The notes below the pieces were generated by a model, which saw only the letters and a list, made by a program, of their open reading frames with translations, did no database searches and was not told the DNA's origin. From Rhabditoides inermis (taxonomy: Eukaryota; Nematoda; Chromadorea; Rhabditida; Rhabditidae), in assembly GCA_963966185.1 (NCBI GenBank), contig CAWZYM010000189.1:88419-152418 (forward strand): a DNA stretch of 64,000 nt. The letters are read 5' to 3'. Position numbers and translations under genes: made by a program. Position 1 is the first letter of the stretch; each line of letters starts with the position of its first letter. Shown piece after piece: positions 10,301 through 23,500 of this stretch.

Positions 10301-13300
10301 CTCTGCTGACTGAATTGAAGCAGCCACAGAGCAGTGGTCAGGTGGCCGAGTGGTTAAGGCGTTGGACTGCTAATCCAATGGGATTTTCCCGCATGAGTTC
10401 GAATCTGATCCTGATCGAATCTTTTGCGGTGTTCGTTTCACTGCAGAGATGGTTTCACGCGCGACTCTCGGTGGATAGAGTGGAAGACAGCCGTGGGGGT
10501 ATAGCTCAGGGGTAGAGCGCTCGCTTCGCATGCGAGAAGTCTGGGGTTCAATTCCCCATACCTCCAAATGTTTTGCTGTTGCCGGAACACGGAGTATTCC
10601 CTCTGCTGACTGAATTGAAGCAGCCACAGAGTAGTGGTCAGGTAGCCGAGTTGTTAAGGCGTTGGACTGCTAATCCAATGGGATTTTCCCGCGTGAGTTC
10701 GAATCTCATCCTGATCGAATCTTTTGCGGTGTTCGTTTCACTGCAGAGATGGTTTCACGCGCGACTCTCGGTGGATAGAGTGGAAGACAGCCGTGGGGGT
10801 ATAGCTCAGGAGTAGAGCGCTCGCTTCGCATGCGAGAAGTCTGGGGTTCAATCCCCCATACCTTCAAATGTTTTGCTGTCGCCGGAACGCGGAGTATTCC
10901 CTCTGCTGACTGAATTGAAGCAGCCACAGAGCAGTGGTCAGGTGGCCGAGTGGTTAAGGCGTTGGACTGCTAATCCAATGGGATTTTCCCGCGTGAGTTC
11001 GAATCTCATCCTGATCGAATCTTTTGCGGTGTTCGTTTCACTGCAGAGATGGTTTCACGCGCGACTCTCGGTGGATAGAGTGGAAGACAGCCGTGGGGGT
11101 ATATCTCAGGGGTAGAGCGCTCGCTTCGCGTGCGAGAAGTCTGGGGTTCAATTCCCCATACCTCCAAATGTTTTGCTGTTGCCGGAACACGGAGTATTCC
11201 CTCTGCTGACTGAATTGAAGCAGCCACAGAGCAGTGGTCAGGTGGCCGAGTGGTTAAGGCGTTGGACTGCTAATCCAATGGGATTTTCCCGCGTGAGTTC
11301 GAATCTCATCCTGATCGAATCTTTTGCGGTGTTCGTTTCACTGCAAAGATGGTTTCACGCGCGACTCTCGGTGGATAGAGTGGAAGATAGCCGTGGGGGT
11401 ATAGCTCAGGGGTAGAGCGCTCGCTTCGCATGCGAGAAGTCTGGGGTTCAATTCCCCATACCTCCAAATGTTTTGCTGTCGCCGGAACGCGGAGTATTCC
11501 CTCTGCTGACTGAATTGAAGCAGCCACAGAGCAGTGGTCAGGTGGCCGAGTGGTTAAGGCGTTGGACTGCTAATCCAATGGGATTTTCCCGCGTGAGTTC
11601 GAATCTCATCCTGATCGAATGTTTTGCGGTGTTCGATTCACTGCAGAGATGGTTTCACGCGCGACTCTCGGTGGATAGAGTGGAAGACAGCCGTGGGGGT
11701 ATAGCTCAGGGGTAGAGCGCTCGCTTCGCATGCGAGAAGTCTGGGGTTCAATTCCCCATACCTCCAAATGTTTTGCTGTCGCCGGAACGCGGAGTATTCC
11801 CTCTGCTGACTGAATTGAAGCAGCCACAGAGCAGTGGTCAGGTGGCCGAGTGATTAATGCGTTGGACTGCTAATCCAATAGGATTTTCCCGCGTGAGTTC
11901 GAATCTCATCCTGATCGAATCTTTTGCGGTGTTCGTTTCACTGCAGAGATGGTTTCACGCGCGACTCTCGGTGGATAGAGTGGAAGACAGCCGTGGGAGT
12001 ATAGCTCAGGGGTAGAGCGCTCGCTTCGCATGCGAGAAGTCTGGGGTTCAATTCCCCATACCTCCAAATGTTTTGCTGTCGCCGGAACACGGAGTATTCC
12101 CTCTGCTGACTGAATTGAAGCAGCCACAGAGCAGTGGTCATATGGCCGAGTGGTTAAGGCGTTGGACTGCTAATCCAATGGGATTTTCCCGCGTGAGTTC
12201 GAATCTCATCCTGATCGAATCTTTTGCGGTGTTCGTTTCACTGCAGAGATGGTTTCACGCGCGACTCTCGGTGAATAGAGTGGAAGACAGCCGTGGGGGT
12301 ATAGCTCAGGGGTAGAGCGCTCGCTTCGCATGCGAGAAGTCTGGGGTTCAATTCCCCATACCTCCAAATGTTTTGCTGTCGCCGGAACACGGAGTATTCC
12401 CTCTGCTGACTGAATTGAAGCAGCCACGGAGCAGTGGTCAGGTGGCCGAGTGGTTAAGGCGTTGGACTGCTAATCCAATGGGATTTTCCCGCGTGGGTTC
12501 GAATCTCATACTGATCGAATCTTTTGCGGTGTTCGTTTCACTGCAGAGATGGTTTCACGCGCGACTCTCGGTGAATAGAGTGGAAGACAGCCGTGGGGGT
12601 ATAGCTCAGGGGTAGAGCGCTCGCTTCGCATGCGAGAAGTCTGGGGTTCAATTCCCCATACCTCCAAATGTTTTGCTGTTGCCGGAACACGGAGTATTCC
12701 CTCTGCTGACTGAATTGAAGCAGCCACAGAGTAGTGGTCAGGTAGCCGAGTTGTTAAGGCGTTGGACTGCTAATCCAATGGGATTTTCCCGCGTGAGTTC
12801 GAATCTCATCCTGATCGAATCTTTTGCGGTGTTCGTTTCACTGCAGAGATGGTTTCACGCGCGACTCTCGGTGGATAGAGTGGAAGACAGCCGTGGGGGT
12901 ATAGCTCAGGAGTAGAGCGCTCGCTTCGCATGCGAGAAGTCTGGGGTTCAATCCCCCATACCTTCAAATGTTTTGCTGTCGCCGGAACGCGGAGTATTCC
13001 CTCTGCTGACTGAATTGAAGCAGCCACAGAGCAGTGGTCAGGTGGCCGAGTGGTTAAGGCGTTGGACTGCTAATCCAATGGGATTTTCCCGCGTGAGTTC
13101 GAATCTCATCCTGATCGAATCTTTTGCGGTGTTCGTTTCACTGCAGAGATGGTTTCACGCGCGACTCTCGGTGGATAGAGTGGAAGACAGCCGTGGGGGT
13201 ATAGCTCAGGGGTAGAGCGCTCGCTTCGCATGCGAGAAGTCTGGGGTTCAATTCCCCATACCTCCAAATGTTTTGCTGTTGCCGGAACACGGAGTATTCC

Positions 13301-14465
13301 CTCTACTGACTGAATTGAAGCAGCCACAGAGCAGTGGTCAGGTGGCCGAGTGGTTAAGGCGTTGGACTGCTAATCCAATGGGATTTTCCCGCGTGAGTTC
13401 GAATCTCATCCTGATCGAATCTTTTGCGGTGTTCGTTTCACTGCAAAGATGGTTTCACGCGCGACTCTCGGTGGATAGAGTGGAAGACAGCCGTGGGGGT
13501 ATAGCTCAGGGGTAGAGCGCTCGCTTCGCATGCGAGAAGTCTGGGGTTCAATTCCCCATACCTCCAAGTGTTTTGCTGTTGCCGGAACACGGAGTATTCC
13601 CTCTGCTGACTGAATTGAAGCAGCCACAGAGCAGTGGTCAGGTGGCCGAGTGGTTAAGGCGTTGGACTGCTAATCCAATGGAATTTTCCCGCGTGAGTTC
13701 GAATCTCATCCTGATCGAATGTTTTGCGGTGTTCGATTCACTGCAGAGATGGTTTCACGCGCGACTCTCGGTGGATAGAGTGGAAGACAGCCGTGGGGGT
13801 ATAGCTCAGGGGTAGAGCGCTCGCTTCGCATGCGAGAAGTCTGGGGTTCACGTCCCCATACCTCCAAATGTTTTGCTGTCGCCGGAACGCGGAGTATTCC
13901 CTCTGCTGACTGAAATGAAGCAGCCACAGAGCAGTGGTCAGGTGGCCGAGTGGTTAAGGCGTTGGACTGCTAATCCAATGGGATTTTCCCGCATGAGTTC
14001 GAATCTGATCCTGATCGAATCTTTTGCGGTGTTCGTTTCACTGCAGAGATGGTTTCACGCGCGACTCTCGGTGGATAGAGTGGAAGACAGCCGTGGGGGT
14101 ATAGCTCAGGGGTAGAGCGCTCGCTTCGCATGCGAGAAGTCTGGGGTTCAATTCCCCATACCTCCAAATGTTTTGCTGTTGTCGGAACACGGAGTATTCC
14201 CTCTGCTGACTGAATTGAAGCAGCCACAGAGCAGTGGTCAGGTGGCCGAGTGGTTAAGGCGTTGGACTGCTAATCCAATGGGATTTTCCCGCGTGAGTTC
14301 GAATCTCATCCTGATCGAATCTTTTGCGGTGTTCGTTTCACTGCAGAGATGGTTTCACGCGCGACTCTCGGTGGATAGAGTGGAAGACAGCCGTGGGGGT
14401 ATAGCTCAGGAGTAGAGCGCTCGCTTCGCATGCGAGAAGTCTGGGGTTCAATCCCCCATACTTCA
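4336..14465 (+). tRNA. 34 tRNA-Ser(GCT)/tRNA-Ala(CGC) pairs, period exactly 300 bp
   Basis: Ser genes (82 nt) start at 4336+300k and Ala genes (72 nt) at 4495+300k, k=0-33. Most are intact. Variants by Ser start: acceptor GGTCATA instead of GGTCAGG (two mismatches) at 7636, 9436, 12136; D arm TGATTAATGC at 6736, 7336, 11836; loss of the conserved D-loop GG (GAGTTGTTAA) at 10036, 10636, 12736; T-stem mismatch (CTGAT) at 8236, 10336, 13936; T-stem GTGGG plus C66-to-A at 9736 and 12436. Variants by Ala start: acceptor GGGAGTA at 6895, 7495, 11995 (6895 also has TACC in the A box); T loop TTCACGT at 8095 and 13795; acceptor end CTTC at 10195, 10795, 12895; 14395 additionally loses one base of the acceptor; 11095 has loop TTCGCGT. 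Confidence 0.93.
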
Positions 14466-14534
14466 AATGTTTTGCTGTCGCCGGAACGCGGAGTATTCCC
14501 TCTGCTGACTGAATTGAAGCAGCCACAGAGCAGT

Positions 14535-17500
14535 GGTCAGGTGGCCGAGTGGTTAAGGCGTTGGACTGCTAATCCAATAGGATTTTCCCGCGTGAGTTCG
14601 AATCTCATCCTGATCGAATCTTTTGCGGTGTTCGTTTCACTGCAGAGATGGTTTCACGCGCGACTCTCGGTGGATAGAGTGGAAGACAGCCGTGGGAGTA
14701 TAGCTCAGGGGTAGAGCGCTCGCTTCGCATGCGAGAAGTCTGGGGTTCAATTCCCCATACCTCCAAATGTTTTGCTGTCGCCGGAACACGGAGTATTCCC
14801 TCTGCTGACTGAATTGAAGCAGCCACAGAGCAGTGGTCATATGGCCGAGTGGTTAAGGCGTTGGACTGCTAATCCAATGGGATTTTCCCGCGTGAGTTCG
14901 AATCTCATCCTGATCGAATCTTTTGCGGTGTTCGTTTCACTGCAGAGATGGTTTCACGCGCGACTCTCGGTGAATAGAGTGGAAGACAGCCGTGGGGGTA
15001 TAGCTCAGGGGTAGAGCGCTCGCTTCGCATGCGAGAAGTCTGGGGTTCAATTCCCCATACCTCCAAATGTTTTGCTGTCGCCGGAACACGGAGTATTCCC
15101 TCTGCTGACTGAATTGAAGCAGCCACGGAGCAGTGGTCAGGTGGCCGAGTGGTTAAGGCGTTGGACTGCTAATCCAATGGGATTTTCCCGCGTGGGTTCG
15201 AATCTCATACTGATCGAATCTTTTGCGGTGTTCGTTTCACTGCAGAGATGGTTTCACGCGCGACTCTCGGTGAATAGAGTGGAAGACAGCCGTGGGGGTA
15301 TAGCTCAGGGGTAGAGCGCTCGCTTCGCATGCGAGAAGTCTGGGGTTCAATTCCCCATACCTCCAAATGTTTTGCTGTTGCCGGAACACGGAGTATTCCC
15401 TCTGCTGACTGAATTGAAGCAGCCACAGAGTAGTGGTCAGGTAGCCGAGTTGTTAAGGCGTTGGACTGCTAATCCAATGGGATTTTCCCGCGTGAGTTCG
15501 AATCTCATCCTGATCGAATCTTTTGCGGTGTTCGTTTCACTGCAGAGATGGTTTCACGCGCGACTCTCGGTGGATAGAGTGGAAGACAGCCGTGGGGGTA
15601 TAGCTCAGGAGTAGAGCGCTCGCTTCGCATGCGAGAAGTCTGGGGTTCAATCCCCCATACCTTCAAATGTTTTGCTGTCGCCGGAACGCGGAGTATTCCC
15701 TCTGCTGACTGAATTGAAGCAGCCACAGAGCAGTGGTCAGGTGGCCGAGTGGTTAAGGCGTTGGACTGCTAATCCAATGGGATTTTCCCGCGTGAGTTCG
15801 AATCTCATCCTGATCGAATCTTTTGCGGTGTTCGTTTCACTGCAGAGATGGTTTCACGCGCGACTCTCGGTGGATAGAGTGGAAGACAGCCGTGGGGGTA
15901 TAGCTCAGGGGTAGAGCGCTCGCTTCGCATGCGAGAAGTCTGGGGTTCAATTCCCCATACCTCCAAATGTTTTGCTGTTGCCGGAACACGGAGTATTCCC
16001 TCTACTGACTGAATTGAAGCAGCCACAGAGCAGTGGTCAGGTGGCCGAGTGGTTAAGGCGTTGGACTGCTAATCCAATGGGATTTTCCCGCGTGAGTTCG
16101 AATCTCATCCTGATCGAATCTTTTGCGGTGTTCGTTTCACTGCAAAGATGGTTTCACGCGCGACTCTCGGTGGATAGAGTGGAAGACAGCCGTGGGGGTA
16201 TAGCTCAGGGGTAGAGCGCTCGCTTCGCATGCGAGAAGTCTGGGGTTCAATTCCCCATACCTCCAAGTGTTTTGCTGTTGCCGGAACACGGAGTATTCCC
16301 TCTGCTGACTGAATTGAAGCAGCCACAGAGCAGTGGTCAGGTGGCCGAGTGGTTAAGGCGTTGGACTGCTAATCCAATGGAATTTTCCCGCGTGAGTTCG
16401 AATCTCATCCTGATCGAATGTTTTGCGGTGTTCGATTCACTGCAGAGATGGTTTCACGCGCGACTCTCGGTGGATAGAGTGGAAGACAGCCGTGGGGGTA
16501 TAGCTCAGGGGTAGAGCGCTCGCTTCGCATGCGAGAAGTCTGGGGTTCACGTCCCCATACCTCCAAATGTTTTGCTGTCGCCGGAACGCGGAGTATTCCC
16601 TCTGCTGACTGAAATGAAGCAGCCACAGAGCAGTGGTCAGGTGGCCGAGTGGTTAAGGCGTTGGACTGCTAATCCAATGGGATTTTCCCGCATGAGTTCG
16701 AATCTGATCCTGATCGAATCTTTTGCGGTGTTCGTTTCACTGCAGAGATGGTTTCACGCGCGACTCTCGGTGGATAGAGTGGAAGACAGCCGTGGGGGTA
16801 TAGCTCAGGGGTAGAGCGCTCGCTTCGCATGCGAGAAGTCTGGGGTTCAATTCCCCATACCTCCAAATGTTTTGCTGTTGTCGGAACACGGAGTATTCCC
16901 TCTGCTGACTGAATTGAAGCAGCCACAGAGCAGTGGTCAGGTGGCCGAGTGGTTAAGGCGTTGGACTGCTAATCCAATGGGATTTTCCCGCGTGAGTTCG
17001 AATCTCATCCTGATCGAATCTTTTGCGGTGTTCGTTTCACTGCAGAGATGGTTTCACGCGCGACTCTCGGTGGATAGAGTGGAAGACAGCCGTGGGGGTA
17101 TAGCTCAGGAGTAGAGCGCTCGCTTCGCATGCGAGAAGTCTGGGGTTCAATCCCCCATACCTTCAAATGTTTTGCTGTCGCCGGAACGCGGAGTATTCCC
17201 TCTGCTGACTGAATTGAAGCAGCCACAGAGCAGTGGTCAGGTGGCCGAGTGGTTAAGGCGTTGGACTGCTAATCCAATGGGATTTTCCCGCGTGAGTTCG
17301 AATCTCATCCTGATCGAATCTTTTGCGGTGTTCGTTTCACTGCAGAGATGGTTTCACGCGCGACTCTCGGTGGATAGAGTGGAAGACAGCCGTGGGGGTA
17401 TAGCTCAGGGGTAGAGCGCTCGCTTCGCATGCGAGAAGTCTGGGGTTCAATTCCCCATACCTCCAAGTGTTTTGCTGTTGCCGGAACACGGAGTATTCCC

Positions 17501-20500
17501 TCTGCTGACTGAATTGAAGCAGCCACAGAGCAGTGGTCAGGTGGCCGAGTGGTTAAGGCGTTGGACTGCTAATCCAATGGAATTTTCCCGCGTGAGTTCG
17601 AATCTCATCCTGATCGAATGTTTTGCGGTGTTCGATTCACTGCAGAGATGGTTTCACGCGCGACTCTCGGTGGATAGAGTGGAAGACAGCCGTGGGGGTA
17701 TAGCTCAGGGGTAGAGCGCTCGCTTCGCATGCGAGAAGTCTGGGGTTCACGTCCCCATACCTCCAAATGTTTTGCTGTCGCCGGAACGCGGAGTATTCCC
17801 TCTGCTGACTGAAATGAAGCAGCCACAGAGCAGTGGTCAGGTGGCCGAGTGGTTAAGGCGTTGGACTGCTAATCCAATGGGATTTTCCCGCATGAGTTCG
17901 AATCTGATCCTGATCGAATCTTTTGCGGTGTTCGTTTCACTGCAGAGATGGTTTCACGCGCGACTCTCGGTGGATAGAGTGGAAGACAGCCGTGGGGGTA
18001 TAGCTCAGGGGTAGAGCGCTCGCTTCGCATGCGAGAAGTCTGGGGTTCAATTCCCCATATCTCCAAATGTTTTGCTGTCGCCGGAACGCGGAGTATTCCC
18101 TCTGCTGACTGAATTGAAGCAGCCACAGAGCAGTGGTCAGGTGGCCGAGTGGTTAAGGCGTTGGTCTGCTAATCCAATGGGATTTTCCCGCGTGAGTTCG
18201 AATCTCACCCTGATCGAATCTTTTGCGGTGTTCGTTTCACTGCAGAGATGGTTTCACGCGCGACTCTCGGTGGATAGAGTGGAAGACAGCCGTGGGGGTA
18301 TAGCTCAGGGGTAGAGCGCTCGCTTCGCATGCGAGAAGTCTGAGGTTCAATTCCCCATACCTCCAAATGTTTTGCTGTTGTCGGAACACGGAGTATTCCC
18401 TCTGCTGACTGAATTGAAGCAGCCACAGAGCAGTGGTCAGGTGGCCGAGTGGTTAAGGCGTTGGACTGCTAATCCAATGGGATTTTCCCGCGTGAGTTCG
18501 AATCTCATCCTGATCGAATCTTTTGCGGTGTTCGTTTCACTGCAGAGATGGTTTCACGCGCGACTCTCGGTGGATAGAGTGGAAGATAGCCGTGGGGGTA
18601 TAGCTCAGGGGTAGAGCGCTCGCTTCGCATGCGAGAAGTCTGGGGTTCAATTCCCCATACCTCCAAATGCTTTGCTGTTGCCGGAACACGGAGTATTCCC
18701 TCTGCTGACTGAATTGAAGCAGCCACAGAGCAGTGGTCAGGTGGCCGAGTGGTTAAGGCGTTGGACTGCTAATCCAATGGGATTTTCCCGCGTGAGTTCG
18801 AATCTCATCCTGATCGAATCTTTTGCGGTGTTCGTTTCACTGCAGAGATGGTTTCACGCGCGACTCTCGGTGGATAGAGTGGAAGACAGCCGTGGGGGTA
18901 TAGCTCAGGAGTAGAGCGCTCGCTTCGCATGCGAGAAGTCTGGGGTTCAATCCCCCATACCTTCAAATGTTTTGCTGTCGCCGGAACGCGGAGTATTCCC
19001 TCTGCTGACTGAATTGAAGCAGCCACAGAGCAGTGGTCAGGTGGCCGAGTGGTTAAGGCGTTGGACTGCTAATCCAATGGGATTTTCCCGCGTGAGTTCG
19101 AATCTCATCCTGATCGAATCTTTTGCGGTGTTCGTTTCACTGCAGAGATCGTTTCACGCGCGACTCTCGGTGGATAGAGTGGAAGACAGCCGTGGGGGTA
19201 TAGCTCAGGGGTAGAGCGCTCGCTTCGCATGCGAGAAGTCTGGGGTTCAATTCCCCATACCTCCAAATGTTTTGCTGTTGAGGGAACACGGAGTATTCCC
19301 TCTACTGACTGAATTGAAGCAGCCACAGAGCAGTGGTCAGGTGGCCGAGTGGTTAAGGCGTTGGACTGCTAATCCAATGGGATTTTCCCGCGTGAGTTCG
19401 AATCTCATCCTGATCGAATCTTTTGCGGTGTTCGTTTCACTGCAAAGATGGTTTCACGCGCGACTCTCGGTGGATAGAGTGGAAGACAGCCGTGGGGGTA
19501 TAGCTCAGGGGTAGAGCGCTCGCTTCGCATGCGAGAAGTCTGGGGTTCAATTCCCCATACCTCCAAGTGTTTTGCTGTTGCCGGAACACGGAGTATTCTC
19601 TCTGCTGACTGAATTGAAGCAGCCACAGAGCAGTGGTCAGGTGGCCGAGTGGTTAAGGCGTTGGACTGCTAATCCAATGGAATTTTCCCGCGTGAGTTCG
19701 AATCTCATCCTGATCGAATGTTTTGCGGTGTTCGATTCACTGCAGAGATGGTTTCACGCGCGACTCTCGGTGGATAGAGTGGAAGACAGCCGTGGGGGTA
19801 TAGCTCAGGGGTAGAGCGCTCGCTTCGCATGCGAGAAGTCTGGGGTTCACGTCCCCATACCTCCAAATGTTTTGCTGTCGCCGGAACGCGGAGTATTCCC
19901 TCTGCTGACTGAAATGAAGCAGCCACAGAGCAGTGGTCAGGTGGCCGAGTGGTTAAGGCGTTGGACTGCTAATCCAATGGGATTTTCCCGCATGAGTTCG
20001 AATCTGATCCTGATCGAATCTTTTGCGGTGTTCGTTTCACTGCAGAGATGGTTTCACGCGCGACTCTCGGTGGATAGAGTGGAAGACAGCCGTGGGGGTA
20101 TAGCTCAGGGGTAGAGCGCTCGCTTCGCATGCGAGAAGTCTGGGGTTCAATTCCCCATACCTCCAAATGTTTTGCTGTCGCCGGAACGCGGAGTATTCCC
20201 TCTGCTGACTGAATTGAAGCAGCCACAGAGCAGTGGTCAGGTGGCCGAGTGGTTAAGGCGTTGGACTGCTAATCCAATGGGATTTTCCCGCGTGAGTTCG
20301 AATCTCATCCTGATCGAATGTTTTGCGGTGTTCGATTCACTGCAGAGATGGTTTCACGCGCGACTCTCGGTGGATAGAGTGGAAGACAGCCGTGGGGGTA
20401 TAGCTCAGGGGTAGAGCGCTCGCTTCGCATGCGAGAAGTCTGGGGTTCAATTCCCCATACCTCCAAATGTTTTGCTGTCGCCGGAACGCGGAGTATTCCC

Positions 20501-23500
20501 TCTGCTGACTGAATTGAAGCAGCCACAGAGCAGTGGTCAGGTGGCCGAGTGATTAATGCGTTGGACTGCTAATCCAATAGGATTTTCCCGCGTGAGTTCG
20601 AATCTCATCCTGATCGAATCTTTTGCGGTGTTCGTTTCACTGCAGAGATGGTTTCACGCGCGACTCTCGGTGGATAGAGTGGAAGACAGCCGTGGGGGTA
20701 TAGCTCAGGGGTAGAGCGCTCGCTTCGCATGCGAGAAGTCTGGGGTTCAATTCCCCATACCTCCAAATGTTTTGCTGTCGCCGGAACGCGGAGTATTCCC
20801 TCTACTGACTGAATTGAAGCAGCCACAGAGCAGTGGTCAGGTGGCCGAGTGGTTAAGGCGTTGGACTGCTAATCCAATGGGATTTTCCCGCGTGAGTTCG
20901 AATCTCATCCTGATCGAATCTTTTGCGGTGTTCGTTTCACTGCAAAGATGGTTTCACGCGCGACTCTCGGTGGATAGAGTGGAAGACAGCCGTGGGGGTA
21001 TAGCTCAGGGGTAGAGCGCTCGCTTCGCATGCGAGAAGTCTGGGGTTCAATTCCCCATACCTCCAAGTGTTTTGCTGTTGCCGGAACACGGAGAATTCCC
21101 TCTGCTGACTGAATTGAAGCAGCCACAGAGCAGTGGTCAGGTGGCCGAGTGGTTAAGGCGTTGGACTGCTAATCCAATGGGATTTTCCCGCGTGAGTTCG
21201 AATCTCATCCTGATCGAATGTTTTGCGGTGTTCGATTCACTGCAGAGATGGTTTCACGCGCGACTCTCGGTGGATAGAGTGGAAGACAGCCGTGGGGGTA
21301 TAGCTCAGGGGTAGAGCGCTCGCTTCGCATGCGAGAAGTCTGGGGTTCAATTCCCCATACCTCCAAATGTTTTGCTGTCGCCGGAACACGGAGTATTCCC
21401 TCTGCTGACTGAATTGAAGCAGCCACAGAGCAGTGGTCATATGGCCGAGTGGTTAAGGCGTTGGACTGCTAATCCAATGGGATTTTCCCGCGTGAGTTCG
21501 AATCTCATCCTGATCGAATCTTTTGCGGTGTTCGTTTCACTGCAGAGATGGTTTCACGCGCGACTCTCGGTGGATAGAGTGGAAGACAGCCGTGGGGCTA
21601 TAGCTCAGGGGTAGAGCGCTCGCTTCGCATGCGAGAAGTCTGGGGTTCAATTCCCCATACCTCCAAATGTTTTGCTGTTGCCGGAACACGGAGTATTCCC
21701 TCTGCTGACTGAATTGAAGCAGCCACAGAGCAGTGGTCAGGTAGCCGAGTTGTTAAGGCGTTGGACTGCTAATCCAATGGGATTTTCCCGCGTGAGTTCG
21801 AATCTCATCCTGATCGAATCTTTTGCGGTGTTCGTTTCACTGCAGAGATGGTTTCACGCGCGACTCTCGGTGGATAGAGTGGAAGACAGCCGTGGGGGTA
21901 TAGCTCAGGGGTAGAGCGCTCGCTTCGCATGCGAGAAGTCTGGGGTTCAATTCCCCATACCTCCAAATGTTTTGCTGTTGCCGGAACACGGAGTATTCCC
22001 TCTACTGACTGAATTGAAGCAGCCACAGAGCAGTGGTCAGGTGGCCGAGTGGTTAAGGCGTTGGACTGCTAATCCAATGGGATTTTCCCGCGTGAGTTCG
22101 AATCTCATCCTGATCGAATCTTTTGCGGTGTTCGTTTCACTGCAAAGATGGTTTCACGCGCGACTCTCGGTGGATAGAGTGGAAGACAGCCGTGGGGGTA
22201 TAGCTCAGGGGTAGAGCGCTCGCTTCGCATGCGAGAAGTCTGGGGTTCAATTCCCCATACCTCCAAGTGTTTTGCTGTTGCCGGAACACGGAGAATTCCC
22301 TCTGCTGACTGAATTGAAGCAGCCACAGAGCAGTGGTCAGGTGGCCGAGTGGTTAAGGCGTTGGACTGCTAATCCAATGGGATTTTCCCGCGTGAGTTCG
22401 AATCTCATCCTGATCGAATCTTTTGCGGTGTTCGTTTCACTGCAGAGATGGTTTCACGCGCGACTCTCGGTGGATAGAGTGGAAGATAGCCGTGGGGGTA
22501 TAGCTCAGGGGTAGAGCGCTCGCTTCGCATGCGAGAAGTCTGGGGTTCAATTCCCCATACCTCCAAATGCTTTGCTGTTGCCGGAACACGGAGTATTCCC
22601 TCTGCTGACTGAATTGAAGCAGCCACAGAGCAGTGGTCAGGTGGCCGAGTGGTTAAGGCGTTGGACTGCTAATCCAATGGGATTTTCCCGCGTGAGTTCG
22701 AATCTCATCCTGATCGAATCTTTTGCGGTGTTCGTTTCACTGCAGAGATGGTTTCACGCGCGACTCTCGGTGGATAGAGTGGAAGACAGCCGTGGGGGTA
22801 TAGCTCAGGAGTAGAGCGCTCGCTTCGCATGCGAGAAGTCTGGGGTTCAATCCCCCATACCTTCAAATGTTTTGCTGTCGCCGGAACGCGGAGTATTCCC
22901 TCTGCTGACTGAATTGAAGCAGCCACAGAGCAGTGGTCAGGTGGCCGAGTGGTTAAGGCGTTGGACTGCTAATCCAATGGGATTTTCCCGCGTGAGTTCG
23001 AATCTCATCCTGATCGAATCTTTTGCGGTGTTCGTTTCACTGCAGAGATCGTTTCACGCGCGACTCTCGGTGGATAGAGTGGAAGACAGCCGTGGGGGTA
23101 TAGCTCAGGGGTAGAGCGCTCGCTTCGCATGCGAGAAGTCTGGGGTTCAATTCCCCATACCTCCAAATGTTTTGCTGTTGAGGGAACACGGAGTATTCCC
23201 TCTACTGACTGAATTGAAGCAGCCACAGAGCAGTGGTCAGGTGGCCGAGTGGTTAAGGCGTTGGACTGCTAATCCAATGGGATTTTCCCGCGTGAGTTCG
23301 AATCTCATCCTGATCGAATCTTTTGCGGTGTTCGTTTCACTGCAAAGATGGTTTCACGCGCGACTCTCGGTGGATAGAGTGGAAGACAGCCGTGGGGGTA
23401 TAGCTCAGGGGTAGAGCGCTCGCTTCGCATGCGAGAAGTCTGGGGTTCAATTCCCCATACCTCCAAGTGTTTTGCTGTTGCCGGAACACGGAGTATTCTC